From SAR324 cluster bacterium (GTDB lineage Bacteria > Bdellovibrionota > UBA2361 > JAAZON01): a stretch of DNA of 5,666 nt. Each line of letters starts with the position of its first letter. Within the stretch, counting starts at the first letter, position 1. Below the pieces are notes generated by a model. That model did not search any database and was not told the DNA's origin. It saw only the letters and a list, made by a program, of their open reading frames with translations. Shown here one piece after another: positions 1-5,666 of the stretch. Location: assembly GCA_012797725.1 (NCBI GenBank), contig JAAZON010000120.1, forward strand, positions 1 to 5,666, written 5' to 3'. Made by a program: the position numbers and the translations under genes.

Positions 1-337
1 CGGGGGCGGTAAGGCAAGTGGAGATTTGTTGGATGCTATTTGCAGCAATTTTGGCTCCTATGAAGCCTTTATCAATCAGTTTAAGGCGGCTGCCCTTGCA
101 GTTGAAGGCTCGGGTTGGGCTCTTCTTGTTAGAAATAATATGACAAAAAGACTAGATATTTTGAGCTCTGAAAAGCATCAGAATCTTACACAATGGGTGG
201 TTACACCACTTCTGGTTTGTGACGTGTGGGAGCATGCCTATTACCTGAAATATCAGAACAATCGAGCAGCTTACATCGAGGCATTCACAAATGTCATAAA
301 CTGGAAGGATGTTGAAAAGCGCCTCCAGAGCACTTAA
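1..337 (+). CDS. Superoxide dismutase [Mn/Fe], C-terminal part (5' truncated)
   Basis: This enzyme dismutates superoxide to oxygen and hydrogen peroxide, normally in the cytoplasm of bacteria. The reading frame is already open at base 2 and gives about 111 residues, roughly the C-terminal half of a ~200-residue protein; the true start lies left of the window. The α/β C-terminal domain is recognisable from GDLLDAI, NQFKAAA and GSGWALL, and from the family signature DVWEHAYY, whose Asp (bases 221-223) and His (233-235) are metal ligands. The His-Gln pair in EKHQNLTQW (bases 176-181) puts the active-site glutamine where manganese-type enzymes carry it, so I favour Mn over Fe, but the metal cannot be proven from sequence. 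Two usually aromatic positions differ: GSGWALL instead of GSGWAWL, and FTNVINW instead of the common (F/W)WNVVNW. The gene ends in TAA and is followed by a hairpin terminator. Family assignment is very secure; sodA or sodB cannot be chosen firmly. Confidence 0.95.
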   Translation, partial: GGGKASGDLLDAICSNFGSYEAFINQFKAAALAVEGSGWALLVRNNMTKRLDILSSEKHQNLTQWVVTPLLVCDVWEHAYYLKYQNNRAAYIEAFTNVINWKDVEKRLQST

Positions 338-358
338 AAGAGCCTGATATTGAAAGAT

Positions 359-398
359 GATGCAATAGGGCCTATTTTTTAGGTTCTATTGCATCTTT
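359..398 (+). terminator. Rho-independent terminator after the superoxide dismutase gene
   Basis: GATGCAATAG at 359-368 is exactly complementary to CTATTGCATC at 386-395. The stem continues inward through two G-T wobbles and three Watson-Crick pairs (371-373 with 381-383), giving about 15 bp around a T-rich 7-base loop. A short TTT follows, with a T-rich stretch some ten bases further on. It starts 21 bases after the TAA stop. The tail is weak for a classical terminator, but the long stem and its position make this role likely. Confidence 0.8.
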
Positions 399-746
399 AC
401 AGACTCTTTCCTTTTTATCATAGCATCAAAACTAAGAAGAAAGGTCGAAAGAGGCGTCTATAGTTTACTTGCATAGAAGCTTCTGGCAGGCTTTGACGAC
501 ATAACTGTTCCGCTCAGGAAAGTCCTCATCCAACGATAGGCTTAATTTTGCTGAGCCTGAAGCTTTAGTTGGTATATGGCATGGTTTGAATTTGTCTTGT
601 CCAAATTCAAGCCCGAAGCATGGTGCTTCTTATCCAGCGAAATTTAGAGCCTCACTTTGAGGCTTAACAGGTAATTAGCGACAGAATTTTTTGCCATTTT
701 CATGAATGGATGAAGATGGAAGGCTTAAAGCTTTCTTTGAAAATAT
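399..746. other. Non-coding region upstream of yaeQ, rich in hairpins
   Basis: I see no convincing gene here on either strand; all open frames are short and lack recognisable motifs. The right-hand part is unusually rich in potential hairpins on the + strand: 538-542 with 554-558 (5 bp), 583-594 with 602-613 (12 bp, one wobble, 7-base loop), 615-620 with 624-629 (6 bp), 648-654 with 658-664 (7 bp) and 694-703 with 710-719 (10 bp, one wobble). None is followed by a T-run, so they do not look like terminators. They could be a structured 5' leader of yaeQ, a small RNA, or decayed sequence. The 400-537 part shows nothing I can name. No strong sigma-70 promoter stands out. Confidence 0.55.
538..728 (+). 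repeat. Three direct copies of the octamer AGGCTTAA
   Basis: The octamer AGGCTTAA occurs exactly at 538-545, 660-667 and 721-728, all in the same orientation within 191 bases. Start-to-start distances are 122 and 61 bases. Flanking bases are not conserved between copies, so this is not a longer tandem repeat. The second copy overlaps the right arm of the hairpin at 648-664. A protein-binding role or chance are both possible. Confidence 0.4.
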
Positions 747-1331
747 ATGGCTTTTACTCTCGGATTCTACAGCTTCAATGTAAATCTTAATGACCCCACA
801 CGTGGAGTATATGCTTCCTTTCGCCTAAAAACCCCTCGTCATCCTCTCGAATCTCTGGAACATCTATATGCGAGAGCCCTTGCTTATGCGCATGCTTTCG
901 AGGAAGGACTTAGCTTCTCTCAAGGCCTTTTTGAAGAGAAAGAGCCAACTATCTGGAAGAAAGCATTTGATGGAAGCATTGAGAAGTGGATTCAAGTTGG
1001 AGTCCCAGATAAGAAGAAGTTTGAACGTGCACTAAAGCAAAATCCCTTTGCACACTTTTCGATTTATTTTTATGAACCTCAAGACATTGACGCCTTCTGT
1101 TGGATGCTTAGAGGAAGCAAAACCAACTGGGTCGAAAATGTGTCCTTTTTTCAGATTGACTCTGAGTTGTTGAAAGACTTGGGTGGGAATGAGTCCTTTA
1201 ACTCAGACTGGGATATTAATTTGATTGATTCATCGATGTATCTAACAGCTAACGGTATTGATTACTTATCCGAGATCGAAAGCATAGATATTTGGAATGC
1301 ATTTCAGCGTGCTATTCAGAATTCTAATTGA
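747..1331 (+). CDS. yaeQ: YaeQ family protein (PD-(D/E)XK nuclease-like fold)
   Basis: This is a 194-residue soluble protein of the YaeQ family; E. coli YaeQ has about 181 residues. Structures of the family show a variant of the PD-(D/E)XK nuclease fold, but no enzymatic activity is firmly established; E. coli yaeQ was linked to suppression of the RfaH haemolysin defect. Alignment by eye with E. coli YaeQ is clear over RHPLESLEHLYARALAYA (31-48), the LxFxxGL…EPxxW block (55-70) and IEKWIQVGVPD (78-88). The N-terminus (MAFTLGFYSFNVNLND) also matches the family start, and an in-frame TGA sits at 738-740, so ATG 747 is the earliest possible start. No Shine-Dalgarno lies at normal distance; the nearest, GGAAGG at 718-723, is 23 bases upstream. 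At position 83 Gln replaces the Glu of the E. coli WIELG motif, and Lys65 replaces Asp in DEPEAW, which may affect any catalytic site. It is convergent with hppA and probably monocistronic. Confidence 0.9.
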   Translation: MAFTLGFYSFNVNLNDPTRGVYASFRLKTPRHPLESLEHLYARALAYAHAFEEGLSFSQGLFEEKEPTIWKKAFDGSIEKWIQVGVPDKKKFERALKQNPFAHFSIYFYEPQDIDAFCWMLRGSKTNWVENVSFFQIDSELLKDLGGNESFNSDWDINLIDSSMYLTANGIDYLSEIESIDIWNAFQRAIQNSN

Positions 1332-1365
1332 CTATAGCAGTTTGAAAAAAGCTGTGCAGAACATC

Positions 1366-1405
1366 AATTAGGGAGAACCCGCCATTAGATGGGTTCTCCC
1401 TAATT
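1366..1405. terminator. Bidirectional terminator between yaeQ and hppA
   Basis: The 15 bases at 1366-1380 (AATTAGGGAGAACCC) are the exact reverse complement of 1391-1405, separated by a 10-base loop. On the + strand the stem is followed by a T-rich stretch (TTGCATTTTCTTT), fitting termination of yaeQ, whose stop lies 34 bases upstream. For hppA, read from the right, the stem lies 26 bases past the stop codon; the nearest U-run in that direction is about 15-20 bases beyond the stem. Placement between two converging genes and perfect symmetry make a shared terminator the best explanation. Confidence 0.85.
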
Positions 1406-1431
1406 TGCATTTTCTTTAAACGCTCTAATCC

Positions 1432-3858
1432 TTAGGAGTTAATCCTCATCCCGTAGAAAGATCTCCTTACGAATAAGAGCCCAACCACAAAGAGCACTAC
1501 ACCAATATAAAGTGGTACATTTCCGGGTGCTTTCTGCGCGATTTCTACCGCAAGCAGCCCAAATAATGTTGTAAATTTGATGATTGGGTTTAATGCGACA
1601 GATGACGTGTCTTTATAAGGATCTCCAACTGTATCTCCGACTACAGTTGAGGCATGAAGTGGTGTGCCTTTCTCCTTCAGATCCACTTCCACAACTTTCT
1701 TGGCGTTATCCCATGCACCGCCAGCATTTGCCATGAAGATGGCCTGGAAAAGCCCAAAGACTGCAATTGAGATTAAATAACTTGCGAAGAAGTTCGGGCT
1801 GAAACAAGCAAAGGCTAATGTCAAACAGAACACTACTGCAAAAATGTTGAGCATCCCTAACTGGGCAAACTTCGTGCAAATACGCACCACTTCTTTGGAA
1901 TTCTCAACAGAAGCCTTCTCGGTTGTTTCCAGATTTATATTGCGCTTAATGAACTCAACAGCTCTGTACGCACCTGTAGATACGGCCTGCATTGACGCAC
2001 CAGAGAACCAATAAATTACGGCTCCACCACAAATAAGTCCCAAGAGCACTTGGGGATTAAGCAGATCTAGCGACAAATTCAGAAGTAGTATGATTGAGAA
2101 AATCATTGTTGTTGCCCCAATCACCGCTGTCCCAATTAGCACTGGTTTTGCCGTGGCCTTGAATGTATTGCCAGCTGAATCGTTCTCCTCAAGAAGCTCT
2201 TTTCCACGAGTGAACCCTGGATCGAAGCCAAAATCTTTTTTAATCTCTTCTGAAATCCCAGGAATCGCCTCAATCTGAGAAAGCTCAAAAACTGACTGAG
2301 CATTGTCTGTGACTGGACCATAACTGTCTACTGCGATTGTAACAGGACCCATACCGAGAAAACCAAAGGCAACAAGACCAAAAGCAAATACTTGTGGATG
2401 AATCATGAAGTTAGCCAATCCTTCGTTCGCCGTAATGTAGGCAATAAACATCAAACCTACCACAACAAGTCCTTGCCAGAATGCGCTGAAGTTCCCTGCA
2501 ACTAAACCAGAAATAATTGTAAGTGAGGCTCCGCCTTCTCGGCTTGAATCGACTATCTCTGCAACATGCTTTGACTTTGAAGATGTAAAGATCTTCGTAA
2601 ATTCCGGTATTAACGCTGACGCCAAAGTTCCGCAGCTGATTATTACTGCAAGTTTCCACCATAAACCATAGGGCATATCTCCAAGTAATAATGTGCTAAC
2701 CCCAAAGGTTACAAGAATCGAAATTATGGAAGTAACCCAGACAAGAGAAGTCAGTGGAATTTCAAAATTGAAGGCTTGAGCATTTCCATAGCGTGCCTTG
2801 GAAATAATGCCGTTAATCCAATACGCAAGAATTGAAGTTATAATCATCAAGACACGCATCATGAATACCCATACGATAAATTTTGATTGCCAGACAAAGG
2901 CATCCGGCCCTGCCACGCGGGTACCATCTACAATGTTCATACCGACTGCTAGCACTATGAAGCTAATTAGGGCAACACCTGTCACGCCATAGGTCTCGAA
3001 TCCATCTGCTGTTGGACCCACAGAATCTCCAGCGTTATCTCCGGTACAATCAGCGATAACACCAGGATTGCGAGCATCGTCTTCTTTGATATTGAAGACA
3101 ATCTTCATTAGATCGGATCCAACATCTGCAATTTTTGTGAAAATACCACCGCAAATTCGGAGAGCCGATGCGCCAAGAGACTCACCAATTGCAAAGCCAA
3201 TAAAACATGCTCCTGCGCTTTCTCTGTCAACAAACAGAAGAATTATAAGCATCATGATAAGTTCAACGCAGATTAGGAGAACCCCTATCGACATTCCAGA
3301 CTTCATCGGAATGCCCATAACGGGATATGCCTTGCCTTGTAGAGACGCAAAAGCAGTTCTGCTGTTAGCGTAGGTGTTAATTCGAATTCCAAAGAACGCG
3401 ACACTGTATGAACCAAGGATACCGACAACAGACCAAAATAGAATAAGCAAGACCTTGGACCAAGGCATCTGTTGCAATTCACGAAAATAGTATGCTATGC
3501 AGATGCCAATTATGATCTCCAAAACGACAAGAAATTTACCTTGTTGAAAAAGATACGTTTTGCACGTTTCATAAATAAGAGCGGAGACATCCAACATCAC
3601 CTTATGGGCCGGCAGTCTTTTTATTTGTGTAAATTGGACAAGCCCAAAGAGCGCACCAAGCAAGCAGACGATAATGCCTGCCTTCAATAGTTGTGTCCCA
3701 TAGACAGTCATGCCGAAGATAGTGAATTCGGCCAAGCCAAGATCTGGTATTGGCAAATCTGCCTCGCTCGCCAATGCCATACCTGCTGTCGATGCGGCCA
3801 AAAATGACAAAACCCCTAATACCTTCCTACAAAGAGAAATAACCCTGTTTCCTTTCAT
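1432..3858 (-). CDS. hppA: Membrane-bound proton-translocating pyrophosphatase
   Basis: This integral membrane pump hydrolyses pyrophosphate and couples it to ion export. The 808 residues are at the long end for a family of mostly ~660-770, with roughly 16 hydrophobic segments plus an N-terminal one (about 11-30) ending in MALA-SEAD, which looks like a cleavable signal peptide. The active-site set seen in mPPases appears complete: TKxxDVGSD (K242, D245, D249), KEDDARNPGVIAD (E259, D270), GDNAGD (D274, D278), D285, D511 and D518-N519, GGAWDNAKK (D717, K721), and VGDTVGDPYKD…NPIIK (D742, D746, K749, D750, K761). In GNTFKATAKP (563-572) Lys567 occupies the place that confers potassium independence in canonical enzymes. 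Glu288, three residues after D285, sits where sodium-type pumps carry their gating glutamate. The combination resembles the divergent Na+-regulated H+-PPases known from Chlorobium limicola and Cellulomonas fimi; I infer proton transport on that basis. The ATG is preceded by AAAGG seven bases away. It is divergent from valS. Confidence 0.96.
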   Translation of the reverse strand: MKGNRVISLCRKVLGVLSFLAASTAGMALASEADLPIPDLGLAEFTIFGMTVYGTQLLKAGIIVCLLGALFGLVQFTQIKRLPAHKVMLDVSALIYETCKTYLFQQGKFLVVLEIIIGICIAYYFRELQQMPWSKVLLILFWSVVGILGSYSVAFFGIRINTYANSRTAFASLQGKAYPVMGIPMKSGMSIGVLLICVELIMMLIILLFVDRESAGACFIGFAIGESLGASALRICGGIFTKIADVGSDLMKIVFNIKEDDARNPGVIADCTGDNAGDSVGPTADGFETYGVTGVALISFIVLAVGMNIVDGTRVAGPDAFVWQSKFIVWVFMMRVLMIITSILAYWINGIISKARYGNAQAFNFEIPLTSLVWVTSIISILVTFGVSTLLLGDMPYGLWWKLAVIISCGTLASALIPEFTKIFTSSKSKHVAEIVDSSREGGASLTIISGLVAGNFSAFWQGLVVVGLMFIAYITANEGLANFMIHPQVFAFGLVAFGFLGMGPVTIAVDSYGPVTDNAQSVFELSQIEAIPGISEEIKKDFGFDPGFTRGKELLEENDSAGNTFKATAKPVLIGTAVIGATTMIFSIILLLNLSLDLLNPQVLLGLICGGAVIYWFSGASMQAVSTGAYRAVEFIKRNINLETTEKASVENSKEVVRICTKFAQLGMLNIFAVVFCLTLAFACFSPNFFASYLISIAVFGLFQAIFMANAGGAWDNAKKVVEVDLKEKGTPLHASTVVGDTVGDPYKDTSSVALNPIIKFTTLFGLLAVEIAQKAPGNVPLYIGVVLFVVGLLFVRRSFYGMRINS

Positions 3859-3865
3859 AGCTTTA

Positions 3866-3870
3866 CCTTT
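3866..3870 (-). promoter_or_regulatory. Ribosome binding site of hppA
   Basis: On the - strand AAAGG lies seven bases before the ATG at 3858-3856, in an A-rich leader. This supports the start that includes the signal-peptide-like N-terminus. Confidence 0.7.
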
Positions 3871-4009
3871 TTTTCTGTTTTTATGAACACACCCTACACT
3901 AATCCGAGAAATCTCAGTTCATCGGCAAAATAGGGCAAAAGTTGCTTTGTTTCTTTAAGCAGATTTTAAAGTACCCTAAATAATTAAGGCTCGAAAGAGG
4001 AAAAACCAG

Positions 4010-4039
4010 ATGGATCTGCCTGAAATTATTGATCAATAA
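4010..4039 (+). CDS. Possible 9-codon leader ORF (MDLPEIIDQ)
   Basis: ATG at 4010 opens a nine-codon frame, MDLPEIIDQ, ending in TAA at 4037-4039. It is preceded by AGAGG at 3996-4000 with a nine-base gap, a plausible ribosome binding site. It contains no valine codon, so it is not a valine attenuator of the classic kind. Its last codons coincide with the palindrome at 4026-4039. It may be chance; I list it because start, spacing and position ahead of valS are all reasonable. Confidence 0.15.
   Translation: MDLPEIIDQ
4026..4039. promoter_or_regulatory. 14-bp perfect palindrome, possible operator
   Basis: TTATTGATCAATAA reads identically on both strands. It lies between the divergent genes hppA and valS, about 130 bases upstream of the TATAAT box, and could be a binding site for a dimeric regulator. 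The two TTGAT/ATCAA half-sites overlap, so it does not have the four-base spacing of FNR sites. There is no loop, so a cruciform or RNA hairpin is less likely than a protein site. The regulator is unknown. Confidence 0.3.
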
Positions 4040-4167
4040 ATCAAGAGTTTTATGCCCTTAAAGACGCTTCGGTTTGGAGACTTTTGATTTAAATCTACCT
4101 GAAGAGTTTCGACTTTCCTCGGTAAAAACCTTGTAAAGAAAACTAAGAAATCAGTAACATAGTTGCT

Positions 4168-4173
4168 TATAAT
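4168..4173 (+). promoter_or_regulatory. Candidate -10 box of valS
   Basis: A perfect TATAAT lies 43 bases before the valS ATG, in an AT-rich stretch. No recognisable -35 element is found 16-18 bases upstream (the sequence there is A-rich), and the upstream TG is one base off the extended -10 position. A weak or activator-dependent promoter is possible. Confidence 0.4.
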
Positions 4174-4204
4174 TAAATAATTCACTCAAAAATGAGACTT
4201 CATT

Positions 4205-4209
4205 AAGGA
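4205..4209 (+). promoter_or_regulatory. Ribosome binding site of valS
   Basis: AAGGA is followed by a seven-base T-rich spacer and then ATG 4217, an ideal arrangement that fixes the valS start. Confidence 0.8.
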
Positions 4210-4216
4210 TTTTTTT

Positions 4217-5666
4217 ATGGCAGGAGTTTATAGGCATAGGGAAGTTGAAAGCAAATGGGCCCAGCTTTGGGAAGAAAAAGGCACTTATAAATGGGATCCC
4301 TCACGACCCAAAGAAGAGACCTTCATAATCGATACCCCTCCTCCTACTGTCTCTGGCTCACTGCATGTTGGTCATGTATTTAGCTACACTCAAACCGACG
4401 TTATCGCGCGTTATCAGCGAATGAAGGGAATGAATGTATTTTATCCTATTGGATGGGATGACAACGGGTTGCCGACTGAGAGACGTGTCCAAAATTATTA
4501 TTCTATTCGCTGCGATCCAAGTCTTCCTTATGATCCAGAATGGAAGCCAATTAAAACAGATGATAAAAAATCCGCTGTTAAGCTAGTTTCCAGGAAAAAC
4601 TTCATTGAAGCATGCGCTACGCTTACAGAAGAAGACGAAAAAGCCTTTGAGGCTTTGTGGCGTCGCTTAAGCCTCTCTTTTGACTGGTCACAGCAATATG
4701 CCACTATCAGCAAGCATGCAATTCGCGCCTCCCAGTATTCTTTTTTAGATTTAGTAAAGAAAGGAGAACTCTACAACATTGAAGCGCCCACTCTTTGGGA
4801 CACAGATTTTCAAACAGCTATTGCACAGGCAGAACTAGAAGACCGTGATGTCCATGGCGCTTTCTATAATCTTCGCTTTGATGTGGAAGAAGGTGGGCAT
4901 TTTACTATAGCAACAACTCGTCCCGAACTCTTAGCCGCTTGTATAGCTGTAGTTGCCCACCCAGACGACGAACGGTACCAAGCGTTCTTTGGTAAAACTG
5001 CCTTGACTCCTCTTTTTTCTGCACCAGTTCCTATTTGCGCCTCTGAGCATGCTGAACCTGATAAAGGTTCTGGAATTATGATGGTCTGCACCTTTGGCGA
5101 TATGGCATATGTTGCATGGTGGAAACAATCAAAGCTGCCGATTCGGCAAATCATTGACAGAAACGGAAAGATTATTCCCATAAGATTTGGTGAGGCTCCT
5201 TTTGAAAGCAGAAATCCCAGCAAAGCAAACAGAGCTTTTGCGCAGTTGATAAACCTCAAAATTCAACAAGCACAAAAAAAAATAGTTGAATTATTGGCCG
5301 AAGAGGCTTCTGCTGCAGATGAAAAATCCAAAGCTCTGCAAGGAGAGCCTAAGCCATTAACCCACGCTGTGAAATTCTTCGAAAAGGGGGAGCGTCCTCT
5401 TGAAATAGTCACAAGTAGACAATGGTTTATTCGAATTTTAGATCACAAGAAAGAATTTTTGGAACAAGGGCGTAAAGTGAAATGGCACCCATCTCATATG
5501 CTAAGTCGGTATGAGAACTGGGTTGAAGGTCTTAATCAGGATTGGTGCATAAGTCGTCAGCGCTTTTTTGGAGTTGCAATTCCTGTTTGGTATCCGATTT
5601 CAGAAAGTGGGGCTGTGCAATATGAGAAACCCATATATCCAGAAGAATCTGAACTTCCAGTTGATC
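4217..5666 (+). CDS. valS: Valyl-tRNA synthetase, archaeal/actinobacterial type (3' truncated)
   Basis: This class I cytoplasmic synthetase charges tRNA-Val with valine and hydrolyses mischarged threonine. The frame stays open from ATG 4217 to the window edge, 483 codons with no stop; the complete protein should be about 850 residues, so the KMSKS loop and anticodon-binding domain lie outside. Visible are PPPTVSG (41-47) with the HIGH-equivalent HVGH (50-53), WDDNGLPTERRVQNYY (80-95), SRKNFIEAC…AFEALWRR (125-150), the CP1 editing domain with TTRPE (233-237) and GSGIMMVCTFGD (294-305), then TSRQWF (399-404) and DWCISRQRFFGVAIPVWY (442-459). The WDDNGLPTERRVQNYY and SRxNFIE blocks match the second ValRS type, known from actinobacteria, Rickettsia and archaea, rather than the E. 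coli type. ValRS identity over IleRS or LeuRS is supported by these blocks. Starts with a good AAGGA site; no T-box precedes it. Codon use looks like its neighbours by eye. Confidence 0.96.
   Translation, partial: MAGVYRHREVESKWAQLWEEKGTYKWDPSRPKEETFIIDTPPPTVSGSLHVGHVFSYTQTDVIARYQRMKGMNVFYPIGWDDNGLPTERRVQNYYSIRCDPSLPYDPEWKPIKTDDKKSAVKLVSRKNFIEACATLTEEDEKAFEALWRRLSLSFDWSQQYATISKHAIRASQYSFLDLVKKGELYNIEAPTLWDTDFQTAIAQAELEDRDVHGAFYNLRFDVEEGGHFTIATTRPELLAACIAVVAHPDDERYQAFFGKTALTPLFSAPVPICASEHAEPDKGSGIMMVCTFGDMAYVAWWKQSKLPIRQIIDRNGKIIPIRFGEAPFESRNPSKANRAFAQLINLKIQQAQKKIVELLAEEASAADEKSKALQGEPKPLTHAVKFFEKGERPLEIVTSRQWFIRILDHKKEFLEQGRKVKWHPSHMLSRYENWVEGLNQDWCISRQRFFGVAIPVWYPISESGAVQYEKPIYPEESELPVD

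Larger units (their letters stand above)
3859..4216. other. Divergent intergenic region between hppA and valS
   Basis: These 358 bases must hold the promoters of both flanking genes. I see no full-length gene, tRNA or T-box. The notable elements are a possible 9-codon ORF (4010-4039), a 14-bp perfect palindrome (4026-4039), a smaller near-palindrome CAGATGGATCTG (4007-4018), the palindrome GATTTAAATC (4086-4095), and a TATAAT box (4168-4173). For hppA a TAAAAT word on the - strand around 3965-3970 could be a -10 box, but no -35 goes with it, so I do not call it. Confidence 0.6.

Noticed and set aside
516..525. AGGAAAGTCC, which resembles the conserved GAGGAAAGTCC of RNase P RNA.
   Set aside because: None of the other conserved RNase P elements (ACAGAGAGCAAACCGCC, GGTAAGGGTGAAA, the 3' region) follow, so it is a chance match.
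3068..3373. A 101-residue open frame on the + strand within hppA.
   Set aside because: It is antisense to strongly conserved pyrophosphatase motifs, and the low-complexity Ser/Ile/Arg-rich translation is typical of a shadow frame.
3924..3940. Two GGCAAAA words ten bases apart upstream of hppA.
   Set aside because: Only seven bases long and AT-rich; too weak to call an operator without comparative data.
4029..4044. FNR/CRP-like half-sites TTGAT and ATCAA.
   Set aside because: The gap between TTGAT (4029-4033) and the ATCAA at 4040-4044 is six bases, not the four of FNR sites, and the alternative pairing overlaps completely.
4052..4087. An 11-codon frame MPLKTLRFGDF in the hppA-valS gap.
   Set aside because: There is no good ribosome binding site and no valine codons or pairing with a terminator; chance is the simplest explanation.
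4040..4216. T-box leader upstream of valS.
   Set aside because: The conserved T-box motif and an antiterminator/terminator pair are absent; T-boxes are also mainly a Firmicutes feature.
4864..5259. A 131-residue open frame on the - strand within valS.
   Set aside because: It lies wholly opposite the well-supported valS coding frame and its translation has no recognisable domain; it is an antisense shadow.

Overview
The window looks like ordinary chromosomal DNA of a moderately AT-rich bacterium. I see no mobile element, CRISPR array, tRNA or rRNA. A YaeQ-family protein (mostly proteobacterial) and a manganese-type superoxide dismutase suggest a Gram-negative, probably proteobacterial or deltaproteobacterial-like lineage. 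The valyl-tRNA synthetase, however, is the archaeal/actinobacterial/rickettsial type and not the usual bacterial type. The membrane pyrophosphatase also appears to belong to a divergent subfamily. I cannot name a genus.

Layout from left to right: (1) the 3' part of a superoxide dismutase gene on the + strand, followed by a hairpin terminator. (2) About 350 bases with no convincing gene but several hairpins in a row and three copies of an 8-base word, leading up to yaeQ. (3) yaeQ on the + strand, ending at a perfect 15-bp inverted repeat that probably terminates transcription from both sides. (4) hppA on the - strand, an 808-residue membrane-bound pyrophosphatase with a signal-peptide-like N-terminus. 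(5) A 358-base divergent intergenic region holding a 14-bp palindrome, a possible 9-codon leader ORF and a TATAAT box. (6) valS on the + strand, starting at 4217 and running off the right edge, with 483 codons visible and no stop.

The genes do not form an operon and share no obvious pathway. One indirect link is that aminoacyl-tRNA synthetases such as ValRS release pyrophosphate, which the HppA pump hydrolyses to energise the membrane. The divergent arrangement could allow co-regulation, but the sequence does not prove it. The points most worth a second look are the mixed ion-specificity signature of HppA, the atypical ValRS lineage, and the structured leader upstream of yaeQ. I found no clear evidence of a wholly new multi-gene system.
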